Part shown: positions 45,232-54,128 of the stretch, one piece after another | How the letters are laid out: each line of letters begins with the position of its first letter | How positions within the stretch are numbered: position 1 is the first letter of the stretch | Assembly (NCBI RefSeq): GCF_014696925.1 | Contig: NZ_JACJQY010000007.1 | Span: forward strand, 62,001-126,000 | Length of the DNA stretch: 64,000 nt | Source: Phormidium tenue FACHB-1050 | GTDB lineage: Bacteria; Cyanobacteriota; Cyanobacteriia; Pseudanabaenales; Pseudanabaenaceae | Direction of reading: 5' to 3' | The notes under the pieces: model-generated | What the model saw: only the letters and a program-made list of their open reading frames with translations | What the model was told of the DNA's origin: nothing | Databases searched by the model: none | Program-made: the position numbers and the translations under genes

Positions 45232-47175
45232 CTATTTCAAAACCCTAGTCGCATTGGCGATCGCCAACAAAGCCATACCGACATCAGCAAAAATTGCCTC
45301 CCACATATTCGCCACACCAAAGGAACCAAGGACAATGAATAACCCCTTGATTCCCATAGCGAGGTAGATATTTTGGAGAACGATAAGGTGTGTTTTTTGT
45401 CCGATCACGATCGCTTCCGACACCTTAGAAGGAGCATCAGTCATCAGCACCACATCCGCAGTTTCAATCGCTGCATCCGAACCTAATCCACCCATCGCAA
45501 TCCCCACATCAGATCTTGCGAGAACAGGCGCGTCATTGATGCCATCCCCAACAAAAGCAACTTTCTCTCCCTTTTTGACATTTTTTAAGAGCTTGTCGAG
45601 GACATCAACTTTCCCTTCAGGTAAGAGATCAGCGTAGTAGCGATTTACGCCCAAACGTTCGGCAATGATCTTAGCCACATTGTCGCGATCGCCTGTGAGC
45701 ATGACTGTATAAATACCCTGTTGTTTTAGCGATTTGATTGCCTGATCTGCATCACCTTTGAGTTCGTCAGCAATCTGAATATAGCCAGCATAAACATGGT
45801 CAACTGCTAGATGGACAATCGTGCCTTGATTGGAAGGAATTGTGTAAGCAATATGTTCACGTTGTAAAAGGCGTTCGTTACCCGCAAAGATAATTTGATT
45901 GCCAGTTTGATAGTTAATTTGCGATCGCACACCATGACCAGCGATCTCTTCAAACTCACCCATATCAGACAGATCAGGCTCTTTCCCATAAGCTTCCAAA
46001 ATCGATTTAGCAATAGGATGATTCGATCTCGCTTCCACTTTTGCGGCAATCTCAAGTAGTTCTGATTCGGTAAATCCATTGCTAGGAGCAATCTTAGCTA
46101 CCTTAAAGTTGCCTTGAGTTAAAGTTCCTGTTTTATCAAAAGCAACCACTTTCACCGCCGCTAAGGTATCTAGGAAAGTGGAACCTTTAACCAAAATACC
46201 GCGCTTTGCTGCACCACCGACACCACCAAAATATCCTAATGGAATACTAATCACCAAACCACAAGGACAGGAAATTACCAGAATAACTAAGGCGCGATAG
46301 AACCATTCGGATTGAGTTGCCCCTTGAATTACCAATGGTGGAATCGTTGCCACTGCTAAAGAGATAAACACCACAATCGGCGTATAGATGCGGGCAAACT
46401 TCGTGATAAATTTCTCGGTTTCTGCCTTCTGACTACTGGCATTTTCGACTAAATCGAGAATCTTGGCGATTGAAGATTCACCATAAACCTTGGTCACTCT
46501 CACAGTCAGATATCCAGTCTCATTGATCATGCCCGATAAAACCGTATCGCCAATGTCCACAGTACGAGGGACAGATTCTCCCGTTAGCGCCGCTGTATTT
46601 AGTTGAGCATTACCTGCAATGACTTCACCATCAAGGGGGATTTTCTCTCCTGCTTTGACGATGATGACCTCACCTACAGATACAGATTCTGGAGAAATTT
46701 GCTCCACGCCTGACTCGGTTTGACGAAAAGCGACATCGGGGCGCACTTCTAAAAGAGCCTTGATCGATCGCCGCGAATTACCGATCGCCATGTCTTGAAA
46801 CAATTCACCGATTTTGTAGAACAGCATGACCGCAACGGCTTCAGGTAGCTTATGTATGGCAAATGCTCCTAATGTAGCGATCGTCATTAAGAAATTCTCA
46901 TCAAAGAATCGCCCACGCAAAATATTCTTTCCTGCAATTGTGAGAACGCTCCATCCACTCAATAGGTAAGCAACTGTAAATAGGACATAATCTACAAACC
47001 AGTAGCTCATATGATGTAGGATTTCTTCACAAATGAGACCAACGGTGAATAGTACGATTGTCGCTGCAATTGTAATTACCTCACCCTTAAGTCCTGAAGA
47101 ATCGGCACTATTGTGATCATGGTCATGATTGTGAGAACTTCTAGGCTCATCGTCACCGCAACAACTTTTTGTCAT
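45232..47175 (-). CDS. ziaA: Zinc/cadmium-type P1B ATPase (ZiaA-like)
   Basis: 647 residues. The N-terminus is a Cys/His stretch (SCCGDDEPRSSHNHDHDHN) in place of an HMA domain. Motifs: TGES, the ion-path SCPCGLV, phosphorylation loop DKTGTLTQG, SNHPIAKSI and [19 protein letters not shown] followed by a Gly and the absence of copper-type downstream residues favour zinc/cadmium/lead. It follows an SmtB/ArsR regulator whose operator overlaps its start region, the arrangement of cyanobacterial ziaR-ziaA, here co-directional rather than divergent. It should export Zn(II) under excess. Confidence 0.9.
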   Translation of the reverse strand: MTKSCCGDDEPRSSHNHDHDHNSADSSGLKGEVITIAATIVLFTVGLICEEILHHMSYWFVDYVLFTVAYLLSGWSVLTIAGKNILRGRFFDENFLMTIATLGAFAIHKLPEAVAVMLFYKIGELFQDMAIGNSRRSIKALLEVRPDVAFRQTESGVEQISPESVSVGEVIIVKAGEKIPLDGEVIAGNAQLNTAALTGESVPRTVDIGDTVLSGMINETGYLTVRVTKVYGESSIAKILDLVENASSQKAETEKFITKFARIYTPIVVFISLAVATIPPLVIQGATQSEWFYRALVILVISCPCGLVISIPLGYFGGVGGAAKRGILVKGSTFLDTLAAVKVVAFDKTGTLTQGNFKVAKIAPSNGFTESELLEIAAKVEARSNHPIAKSILEAYGKEPDLSDMGEFEEIAGHGVRSQINYQTGNQIIFAGNERLLQREHIAYTIPSNQGTIVHLAVDHVYAGYIQIADELKGDADQAIKSLKQQGIYTVMLTGDRDNVAKIIAERLGVNRYYADLLPEGKVDVLDKLLKNVKKGEKVAFVGDGINDAPVLARSDVGIAMGGLGSDAAIETADVVLMTDAPSKVSEAIVIGQKTHLIVLQNIYLAMGIKGLFIVLGSFGVANMWEAIFADVGMALLAIANATRVLK

Positions 47176-47180
47176 ACATG

Positions 47181-47204
47181 AATACTTGAATAACTATTCA
47201 ATAG
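47181..47204. promoter_or_regulatory. SmtB/ZiaR-type operator before the zinc ATPase gene
   Basis: TTGAATAGTTATTCAA (minus-strand reading, 47185-47202 region) is an inverted repeat close to the 12-2-12 operators of SmtB-type repressors, 6-30 bp before the ATPase start codon. The adjacent regulator gene is the natural candidate to bind it. Confidence 0.75.
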
Positions 47205-47255
47205 ATTAACAGTAAATTTGATCAGATGTAAGCTAAAAGTCACTGAATATTAGAA

Positions 47256-47645
47256 TTAAATCTCCTGCAAATGCTCTGCGACTTCTTTGTAGAGATTGAC
47301 AATATGTTTGTCTACAAGTCTGTAGTAAACATTACGCCCTTCCTTACGGTAAGTTACTAATCTCGCTGATCGCAAAATCCGCAGTTGATGAGACACCGCC
47401 GAATCACTCATTTTCATCGCCACAGCCAAATCACAAACACATAATTCTTGCCCTGTAAGAGCAGATATAAGACGCAATCGGTGCGGATCAGACAAAACCG
47501 CAAAAAAATCTGCCATCTGTTGTGCTTGATCGAGAGTAGCAATATTCGACTGACAGGCAACCACTTTATCTAAATGCACCAGATGAACTTCACAATTCGC
47601 GACATCATCAGTTTTTGCGGGTTGCGCTTTTGATTTAGCGGTCAT
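47256..47645 (-). CDS. ziaR: SmtB/ArsR-family zinc-responsive repressor (ZiaR-like)
   Basis: 129 residues with the winged helix-turn-helix (SDSAVSHQLRILRSARLV). Both metal sites known in this family are visible: alpha-3 site ELCVCDLA plus an N-terminal NCEVHLVH, and alpha-5 site D-K-H...H-L-Q-E, which matches the D/H/H/E set of SmtB exactly in spacing. It releases its operator on Zn binding (family knowledge). It sits 80 bp before the zinc ATPase gene on the same strand. Confidence 0.92.
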   Translation of the reverse strand: MTAKSKAQPAKTDDVANCEVHLVHLDKVVACQSNIATLDQAQQMADFFAVLSDPHRLRLISALTGQELCVCDLAVAMKMSDSAVSHQLRILRSARLVTYRKEGRNVYYRLVDKHIVNLYKEVAEHLQEI

Positions 47646-47726
47646 GGCAATAAAAATTGATAATCATTTTCAACTTTAATCTTACCAGAGCTTTATTTTT
47701 ACTTTGAACATTATTTAGTCTTTAAG

Positions 47727-49208
47727 CTATGCTTGCATATCCACAATCCCCATCATGCCAAGATCTTCATGGTCAAGTATATGACAGTGATATACAGTTT
47801 TTCCCACAAAATCGCGGAACGGAATCCGAATCCGTACTGTTTCCTTTCCACCAACTCGTAATGTATCTTTCCATGATCGGTAGGGTTCAGGCTTGCCATT
47901 GCGATCAATGACTTGGAAAGGATTGATGTGTAAATGAAATGGGTGTTCCATGCCATCAGGATCTACGTTTGCGATCTCCCAATCTTCAGTAGTCCCTAAT
48001 TTTACGGCGGCATCCACGCGATTCATATCAAAGGTTTTGCCATTAAATAGAAATGTCATTTGCATTCCCATTCCTGTTCCCATTGCCATTGACATTTCGA
48101 TGCGGCGAGTTGCGATTGGTTGAGGCAATACTTCAACGGGAATGAGTTTTTGTGGTAATGGGAGTGGTTTTGCTAGCGCGTCTTTGTAAGCGATTGTGGC
48201 AATAACTTGGGTTGTGCTAGCTTCAGTTACAGGATTACCCATCATGTTGCCATTATTCATGCTGCCCATCATCGAAAATCCACCGCGATCATAAGGTAAA
48301 TTTAGCAATCGATATTGTTTGGGAGTGCGATCGCCTCGAACTAATACTTCTGCACGCTCACCAGGAGATAACAGCAGTTCTTTTAGTTCAACAGGTTCGG
48401 CGATCGCGCCACCATCAGTAGCAATCAAATAAAACGGATGATCTTCGAGGCTGAGACGATAAAAACGGGATGTTGAAGCATTGATAATCCGAAGGCGCAA
48501 CAAACCGCCAGAAGCCAAAGAAAATGTGGGATTTACTTGTCCGTTAACGGTAAGAATTGACCCTTCTCGTCCGCGCATAGCTTCCATATGATTAGGGACA
48601 GGAATTTGACCGTTCGCATCAAGGGAAAAATCTTTCAAAAACAAAAACTCTTCTTTAGCGGCTCGAATTTCAGGAATTTCATCCAATGCACCACGCACAA
48701 TAAAGATTCCACCTAAGCCACTAAACACCTGTTCTGCAACCATTTTATGCAAGTGAGGATGATAGAAAAATGTTCCCGCAGGATGATTTTTTGGTAGGGT
48801 AAATTCATAGGTTTCAGTTTCACCAGAGGGAATGGAAAGAAAAGCATTGTCAGCTTTGCCTGTGGGCGGAATGTGCAGCCCGTGATAATGAAGGTTTGAG
48901 GCTTGAGATAACTTGTTAGTGAAGCGGATGCGTACAGAGTCCCCAGCTTTTGCTTCTAATCTTGGTCCTGGAATTTGTCCGTTATAGGTCAATAAGTTGC
49001 CCTGCTGTTGCCCCAATTTGATGAGACTGGGACGTGCTTCTAAAGCCACATCTAATAAACCGTCGGAATTAGTTGTAAATACTTCAGCACCATTAGTTTT
49101 TTGAGTAAGTTGCCTTGAAGTATTAGCCCAACTGCACTGGGTTAATAGTAAAGATCCAGTAGTACCAGCACTTAAAGAGAGAAACCTACGTCGATTAATG
49201 GAATTCAT
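47727..49208 (-). CDS. Three-domain multicopper oxidase (CueO/CotA-like)
   Basis: 493 residues with a twin-arginine signal (INRRRFLSLSAG). All four copper-binding motifs are present: HYHGLHIP, HPHLHK, HPFHLHINPF and YHCHILDHEDLGMM. Met-rich inserts (GSMNNGNMMG and SMAMGTGMGMQM) resemble those that deliver Cu(I) in CueO-type cuprous oxidases. It should oxidise Cu(I) to Cu(II) in the periplasm. A TTTCAT direct repeat points at it from 49330, sharing the divergent region with the RND pump. Confidence 0.93.
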   Translation of the reverse strand: MNSINRRRFLSLSAGTTGSLLLTQCSWANTSRQLTQKTNGAEVFTTNSDGLLDVALEARPSLIKLGQQQGNLLTYNGQIPGPRLEAKAGDSVRIRFTNKLSQASNLHYHGLHIPPTGKADNAFLSIPSGETETYEFTLPKNHPAGTFFYHPHLHKMVAEQVFSGLGGIFIVRGALDEIPEIRAAKEEFLFLKDFSLDANGQIPVPNHMEAMRGREGSILTVNGQVNPTFSLASGGLLRLRIINASTSRFYRLSLEDHPFYLIATDGGAIAEPVELKELLLSPGERAEVLVRGDRTPKQYRLLNLPYDRGGFSMMGSMNNGNMMGNPVTEASTTQVIATIAYKDALAKPLPLPQKLIPVEVLPQPIATRRIEMSMAMGTGMGMQMTFLFNGKTFDMNRVDAAVKLGTTEDWEIANVDPDGMEHPFHLHINPFQVIDRNGKPEPYRSWKDTLRVGGKETVRIRIPFRDFVGKTVYHCHILDHEDLGMMGIVDMQA

Positions 49209-49313
49209 ATACTTTTATTTGGGCTATGAGCCATGATAAAGGAATCTAGGAACTAATGGCATAGAGACTTGATTGAAGGGACTAATGTATATCTAGCCAT
49301 TACTTTTACATCT

Positions 49314-49346
49314 AGTTTGACTTAGAGCAATGAAATCAGGATGAAA
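49314..49346 (-). promoter_or_regulatory. TTTCAT-box promoter of the multicopper oxidase
   Basis: On the minus strand TTTCAT at 49346-49341 and 49335-49330, a 10-bp gap, CAAACT at 49319-49314. Confidence 0.7.
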
Positions 49347-49391
49347 TCTCTTGTTTGCTTGCAAACCTTAATAAATTGCTAATTCAGCTAA

Positions 49392-49424
49392 TTTCATTGT
49401 GGTTTCATAATTCTATGGCAACAT
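49392..49424 (+). promoter_or_regulatory. TTTCAT-box promoter of the RND pump
   Basis: TTTCAT at 49392 and 49403, a 10-bp gap, CAACAT at 49419-49424. Together with the box at 49330 this makes a divergent, two-sided control region. Confidence 0.7.
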
Positions 49425-49465
49425 AATCTTACTTTGGCTTTATCATATCTTCAATACTTTAAATC

Positions 49466-52400
49466 ATGCTCAATTCTATTCTCAGATGGTCGATCGCCCA
49501 GCGCTGGCTAGTAGTAATTTGTGCAGTGATCATTACCTTTTTAGGAAGTTATAACCTAACAAAGATGCCTCTAGATGTATTTCCTAACTTCGCTCCACCT
49601 CAAGTGGAGATTCAAACCGAAGCTGATGGGCTAGCCCCCGAAGAAGTTGAATCATTAATTACACTGCCGATTGAAAGTGCAGTAAATGGAACCCCTGGGG
49701 TGGAGGTAGTACGATCTGCTTCTGCGGTGGGAATTTCAGTTGTTAGGGTAATTTTTCAGGCAGATACAAATATCTATCAGGCTCGTCAATTAGTGGCGGA
49801 GAGATTACAACAAGCTCGTTCCAAACTACCACAGGGAACAGGTGAACCGCAGATTTCTCCTGTCTCTTCACCGATTGGGACGATTTTAATGTATGCCTTT
49901 ACTATTGATGAGCAAAATGAAAGTCAAAAGCCCAAGACTGATCTAATGGAACTACGTCGATTAGTTGATCGGAACGTGACTAATCGACTTTTAGCAGTTT
50001 CAGGTGTGTCCCAAGTAATTGCCTATGGCGGTGATGTGCGTGAGTATCAGGTATTGGTTGATCCTGACAAACTGACAAAATTTAATATTTCTTTAGCGGA
50101 AGCTACACAAGCGGCAAGGGAAGCAAACAACAATGCGGCGGGAGGATTTTTAATTTCTACTGATCGTGAGGAAATAATTCGGGGTATCGGTAGAATTGAA
50201 TCTATAGAAGATTTAGGAGCATCAGTAATTAAGGCGAGAAATGGACAGCCTATAAAACTAAGTGATGTAGCCGAAGTAAAGCTAGGTGCTGCTTTGGCTC
50301 GGGGAGATGGTAGTGTTAATGGCAAGAGAGCCGTAATTTTGCTGGTGAATAAACAACCTCAATCCGATACGCCTACAGTCACAAGAGCTGTTGAAAAAGC
50401 AATTGCTGAATTGGAATTAGGATTGCCAAAAGATATAAAAGTTCAAATTACATTTCGCCAAGAGAGTTTTATTGAGTCAGCAATTGAAAATGTGCGTGAT
50501 TCTCTGCGGGATGGCATCATAATTGTTTCGGTGATTATGTTGATGTTTTTGATGAACTGGCGCACGGCAATAATTACATTAAGTGCAATTCCGCTTTCAG
50601 TCTTGATTGGGATGTTGATTTTAAATTGGTTTGGACAGGGCATAAACACGATGACCTTAGGTGGATTAGCCGTAGCGATTGGTTCGGTGGTCGATGATTC
50701 GATTGTGGATATGGAGAACTGCTATCGGGGGATGCGAAAAAATCAAGCTATAGGTAATCCCAAGCATGATTTTGATGTAGTTTATGATACTTCGGTGGAA
50801 GTGCGGACTAGCGTCCTTTTTTCAACGATAATTATCGTGGTTATATTTGCTCCCATTTTTAGTTTGAGTGGAGTAGAAGGCAGGATTTTTACCCCAATGG
50901 GAGTCGCTTATCTGGTGTCGATCGCTGCTTCAACTTTAGTCGCTATGACTCTTTCTCCAGCTCTCTGTGCAATTTTATTAGCCCATCGCCAATTGCCACC
51001 TGATGATACTTGGGTATCAGCTTTTAGCCAACGATTGTATTTACCTGCTCTTGACATGGCAATTCGTCGTCCCAAAATGATTCTCATCCCTGCAATTGCT
51101 GCTTTTGTCGCTTCCTTAATTGTGATGACTTCCTTTGGGCGAACATTCTTACCAGAATTTCAAGAGCGATCGCTTGTCAATACGATGCTTCTCTATCCTG
51201 GAAGTTCTCTTAGTGCTACCAATGACATGGGATTAGCTATCCAAAATGCTCTCAAGAACGATCCCCGTTTTAGTGCGATTCAGATGCGATCAGGTAGAGC
51301 GCCTGGGGATGCCGATGCGGCAGGCGTAAACTTAGGACACCTTGATGTGGAATTAAGTGACGAAGGAATTCAAAATCGCGAAGCAAGTATCGCTAAAATC
51401 CGCGAAGAGTTCAATAAATTACCCGGCGTGGCGACCAGTGTGGGTGGTTTTATTTCCCATCGCATGGATGAGGTTTTATCAGGAGTACGCAGTGCGATCG
51501 CTGTGAAAGTTTTTGGCTCTGACCTATCGGAACTACGCGCAATTGGCAAAGAAGTAGAAACAGCGATGCGAGGAGTTAATGGTGTTGTTGATTTACAATT
51601 AGAGCAGCAGATTCCGATTCGCCAATTGCAGATTAAGTTTGATCGCTCGGCTGCGGCGCGTTATGGTCTTACGATTAAGGAGCTTTCCGAAGTTACAGAA
51701 ACCGCTTTGAATGGTCAAGTAGTTTCTCAAGTGTTAAAAAATCAACAATTGTTTGATTTATTAGTATGGTTAAAACCTGATAGCCGCAGTAACCTTGAGG
51801 CTATTCAGAATTTATTAATAGATACTCCTACAGGGCAAAAAATTCCTCTTGTTCAAGTTGCTCAAGTTACCTATGGTGACGGTCCAAATACGATTAATCG
51901 AGAGAATGTATCTCGCTTTTTAGTAGTTTCTGCCAATGTGTCGGGTAGAGATTTGCGCTCAGTGGTGAACGAAATTGAAACAAAAGTACAGCAACAGGTT
52001 GTTTTACCATCAGGTTACTTTATTCAGTATGGTGGACAATTTGAATCAGAAAGTCGTGCAACTCAGAACTTACTGGTATTTGGAGGATTAGCATTAGTCA
52101 TAATTGCTATTTTGATGTACTTTGCGATTAAATCTTTCGCTGGCATGGTGATGATCATGATTAATTTACCTCTAGCGATTGTGGGTGGGATTTTTTCGAT
52201 CGCGATCGCGGGTGGTATTGTCTCCGTTGCTTCTCTCGTAGGTTTTATTACGCTCTTTGGAGTGGCAGTTCGCAATGGTCTATTGCTAGTGGATAACTAC
52301 AACCAAAAACTTGCACAAGGAATGTCTTTATCCCAAGTGATCAAAGAAGGTTCAATGGAAAGGCTAGTGGCAATTCTAATGACAGCTTTTACTTCGGCTT

Positions 52401-52612
52401 TAGGTATGGCTCCCTTAGTTATTGGCACTGGCGCAGGCAAAGAGATTCTACAACCGTTAGCGGTTGTAGTTTTAGGTGGGTTGTTTACTTCGACAGCCCT
52501 AACCTTGCTGGTTTTACCAGCTTTGTATTCCCAATTTGGGAAATACATCGTTCCCAAATCTAATTTGGATAGACAGGTTGAAGTGCTATCTATCCAAGAA
52601 TCTATCACTTAA
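49466..52612 (+). CDS. Heavy-metal RND efflux pump (CusA-like)
   Basis: 1048 residues, a proton-driven heavy-metal RND transporter. Two six-helix halves flank large periplasmic loops. The fourth helix carries GLAVAIGSVVDDSIVDMENC with acidic residues for proton transfer. PLDVFPNFAPPQVEIQTEA and ARYGLTIKELSE are family signatures. Substrate is likely Cu/Ag by context: the CusB-like adaptor is at 35712 and a TolC-like channel at 60809. In Synechocystis the pump is CopA of CopBAC; the symbol is avoided here because of the ATPase copA. It is 8 bp upstream of a lipoprotein gene. Confidence 0.94.
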   Translation: MLNSILRWSIAQRWLVVICAVIITFLGSYNLTKMPLDVFPNFAPPQVEIQTEADGLAPEEVESLITLPIESAVNGTPGVEVVRSASAVGISVVRVIFQADTNIYQARQLVAERLQQARSKLPQGTGEPQISPVSSPIGTILMYAFTIDEQNESQKPKTDLMELRRLVDRNVTNRLLAVSGVSQVIAYGGDVREYQVLVDPDKLTKFNISLAEATQAAREANNNAAGGFLISTDREEIIRGIGRIESIEDLGASVIKARNGQPIKLSDVAEVKLGAALARGDGSVNGKRAVILLVNKQPQSDTPTVTRAVEKAIAELELGLPKDIKVQITFRQESFIESAIENVRDSLRDGIIIVSVIMLMFLMNWRTAIITLSAIPLSVLIGMLILNWFGQGINTMTLGGLAVAIGSVVDDSIVDMENCYRGMRKNQAIGNPKHDFDVVYDTSVEVRTSVLFSTIIIVVIFAPIFSLSGVEGRIFTPMGVAYLVSIAASTLVAMTLSPALCAILLAHRQLPPDDTWVSAFSQRLYLPALDMAIRRPKMILIPAIAAFVASLIVMTSFGRTFLPEFQERSLVNTMLLYPGSSLSATNDMGLAIQNALKNDPRFSAIQMRSGRAPGDADAAGVNLGHLDVELSDEGIQNREASIAKIREEFNKLPGVATSVGGFISHRMDEVLSGVRSAIAVKVFGSDLSELRAIGKEVETAMRGVNGVVDLQLEQQIPIRQLQIKFDRSAAARYGLTIKELSEVTETALNGQVVSQVLKNQQLFDLLVWLKPDSRSNLEAIQNLLIDTPTGQKIPLVQVAQVTYGDGPNTINRENVSRFLVVSANVSGRDLRSVVNEIETKVQQQVVLPSGYFIQYGGQFESESRATQNLLVFGGLALVIIAILMYFAIKSFAGMVMIMINLPLAIVGGIFSIAIAGGIVSVASLVGFITLFGVAVRNGLLLVDNYNQKLAQGMSLSQVIKEGSMERLVAILMTAFTSALGMAPLVIGTGAGKEILQPLAVVVLGGLFTSTALTLLVLPALYSQFGKYIVPKSNLDRQVEVLSIQESIT

Positions 52613-52620
52613 GGAAATTT

Positions 52621-53121
52621 ATGCGATTATTTCAACCGATCCTTCTCAGTCTCAGTTTGGCTAGTTTAGTTGTACTAGCCGCCTGTAGTAACAGTACCCC
52701 AACGGCGACAAGCTCAGCACCTGCAACTACAGTAGCTAAGTCCGATGAGACACCTAAAGCTAGTTCTGCTCCTAGCATGGCAAAACCTGAAACTAAGAAT
52801 GATAATTCTAAGCAAGCAGGACAAGTTATTGAATCAGGAATCTACCATTTGGAGCTAATTCCAGAGAAAGAAGAGAATGCAATCCATCTTGATTTCTTTT
52901 TGCAAAAGGGCGACAATCATGAGGCAATTCCTGATGCTAAGGTAACTGCACAGGTACAATTGCCTGATGGTACTCAAAAGAATCTCGATCTAAAATATGA
53001 TGCTCCTGCAAAGCACTACACAGTTGCGCTGCCAAGTAAAGCAACGGGTGAGTATAAAGTTGCGATTTTGTCAGATATTAAAGGTGAAAAGGTAAACGGG
53101 CGATTTAACTTTAAGTTGTAG
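52621..53121 (+). CDS. Lipoprotein downstream of the RND pump
   Basis: 166 residues with a lipobox (LVVLAACS), a Ser/Thr/Ala/Pro-rich linker and a C-terminal beta domain (YHLELIPEKEENAIHLDFFLQ..., GEYKVAILSDIKGEKVNGRFNF) resembling FixH/YtkA-like Ig folds. It follows the pump after 8 bp and has its own good ribosome-binding site (AAGGAAATTT), so they are one operon. It may bind metal near the pump, but Cys/His/Met are few. The function is unknown. Confidence 0.82.
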   Translation: MRLFQPILLSLSLASLVVLAACSNSTPTATSSAPATTVAKSDETPKASSAPSMAKPETKNDNSKQAGQVIESGIYHLELIPEKEENAIHLDFFLQKGDNHEAIPDAKVTAQVQLPDGTQKNLDLKYDAPAKHYTVALPSKATGEYKVAILSDIKGEKVNGRFNFKL

Positions 53122-53142
53122 TGGTCGTTTTCTAAATACAGA

Positions 53143-53181
53143 AAAACCTGTGGCTCATGCTGCGCGTGAGCCACAGGTTTT
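53143..53181 (+). terminator. Terminator of the RND pump operon
   Basis: 15-bp arms AAAACCTGTGGCTCA / TGAGCCACAGGTTTT with a GC-rich loop. Confidence 0.85.
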
Positions 53182-53245
53182 GACTCGGCTTTTTAATTCT
53201 GCCCAGCTACTTATTTAAAATAGAACTACCTAGAAAATAGTTTGA

Positions 53246-53278
53246 TTTCATCTTGATTTCATTGTCTCGCTTTAAACT
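53246..53278 (+). promoter_or_regulatory. TTTCAT-box promoter of the CopM-like gene
   Basis: TTTCAT at 53246 and 53257, a 10-bp gap, TAAACT at 53273-53278. It is the cleanest member of this promoter family, with the ATG 28 bp further on. Confidence 0.8.
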
Positions 53279-53305
53279 ATTTAGTGACTAAAAAATTTGA
53301 GTTCT

Positions 53306-54028
53306 ATGAATTTTACTAAATTGAACATCCTATCTCACAGTTTGGGTCTAGTAGCAATTATCTCGATTGCAACTGGAGCTTTAGCGGCTTGTTCCACAAC
53401 AACTCCAGAAACATCTGCTTCTACTTCTACTGTTGTGATTAAACCTAGCTCTACACCTGAGTCTAAGACGGCTATGCCTAGCATGGACAATATGCATAAT
53501 ATGGGCAATACGCATATGACAATGGATTTAGGACCAGCCGATGCTGACTTTGACCTGCGATTTATTGATGGGATGATTCCGCATCACAAAGGTGCAGTTG
53601 AAATGGCAAAAGAAGCTCAACAAAAATCACAGCGTCCTGAAATTAAAAAACTAGCTGATGATATTATTGCTGCTCAAGCTAAAGAAATTAATGAACTACA
53701 GACTTGGCGTAAACAATGGTATCCCAACGCTAGCAACAAGCCAATGGCATACAATGCCCAAATGGGACATATGATGGAGATGAGCGATGAACAAATGAAA
53801 GGCATGATGATGAGCCAAGACTTAGGTGCAAAGGATGCCGAATTTGATTTACGCTTTATCAATGCGATGATTCCTCATCATGAGAGTGCTGTGATAATGG
53901 CGAAAGATGCTTTAGCTAAGTCAACTCGTCCCGAAATCAAGAAGCTTGCACAGGATATTATTTCTTCTCAGCAAGCAGAAATCAAACAAATGCAAGAATG
54001 GAAGCAAGTTTGGTATAAAAAACAATAG
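53306..54028 (+). CDS. Double DUF305 periplasmic copper-binding protein (CopM-like)
   Basis: From the ATG at 53306, 240 residues (a TTG three codons earlier is possible). A lipoprotein-like signal (ALAACS) is followed by a Met/His-rich stretch (MPSMDNMHNMGNTHMTM) and two tandem DUF305 domains, each with FIxxMIPHHxxAVxMA and a conserved helix EIKKLAxDIIxxQxxEI. Synechocystis CopM, a secreted copper-binding protein, has this domain type. It likely buffers copper outside the membrane. Its TTTCAT promoter ties it to the two-component system. The stop codon lies inside the terminator stem. Confidence 0.9.
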   Translation: MNFTKLNILSHSLGLVAIISIATGALAACSTTTPETSASTSTVVIKPSSTPESKTAMPSMDNMHNMGNTHMTMDLGPADADFDLRFIDGMIPHHKGAVEMAKEAQQKSQRPEIKKLADDIIAAQAKEINELQTWRKQWYPNASNKPMAYNAQMGHMMEMSDEQMKGMMMSQDLGAKDAEFDLRFINAMIPHHESAVIMAKDALAKSTRPEIKKLAQDIISSQQAEIKQMQEWKQVWYKKQ

Positions 54029-54080
54029 AAATTAGGAGAGGCGGCGCTTTGCGCCGCCTCTCCTAATTTCTATTGTTTTT
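54018..54080 (+). terminator. 30-bp perfect terminator overlapping the CopM-like stop codon
   Basis: Arms of 30 bp starting AAAAACAATAGAAATTAGGA with a TTT loop and a trailing T run. The TAG stop (54026-54028) lies within the left arm. Confidence 0.9.
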
Positions 54081-54128
54081 AATGCGCCTGAATAATGAGC
54101 TTAAAAGCAAATTTGGAGAAAACAGTCA

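Noticed and set aside
47657-47673. Fur-box-like sequence TTGATAATCATTTTCAA upstream of the zinc repressor gene
   Set aside because: It is equally close to a weak SmtB-type inverted repeat, and no iron gene follows; not strong enough to call.
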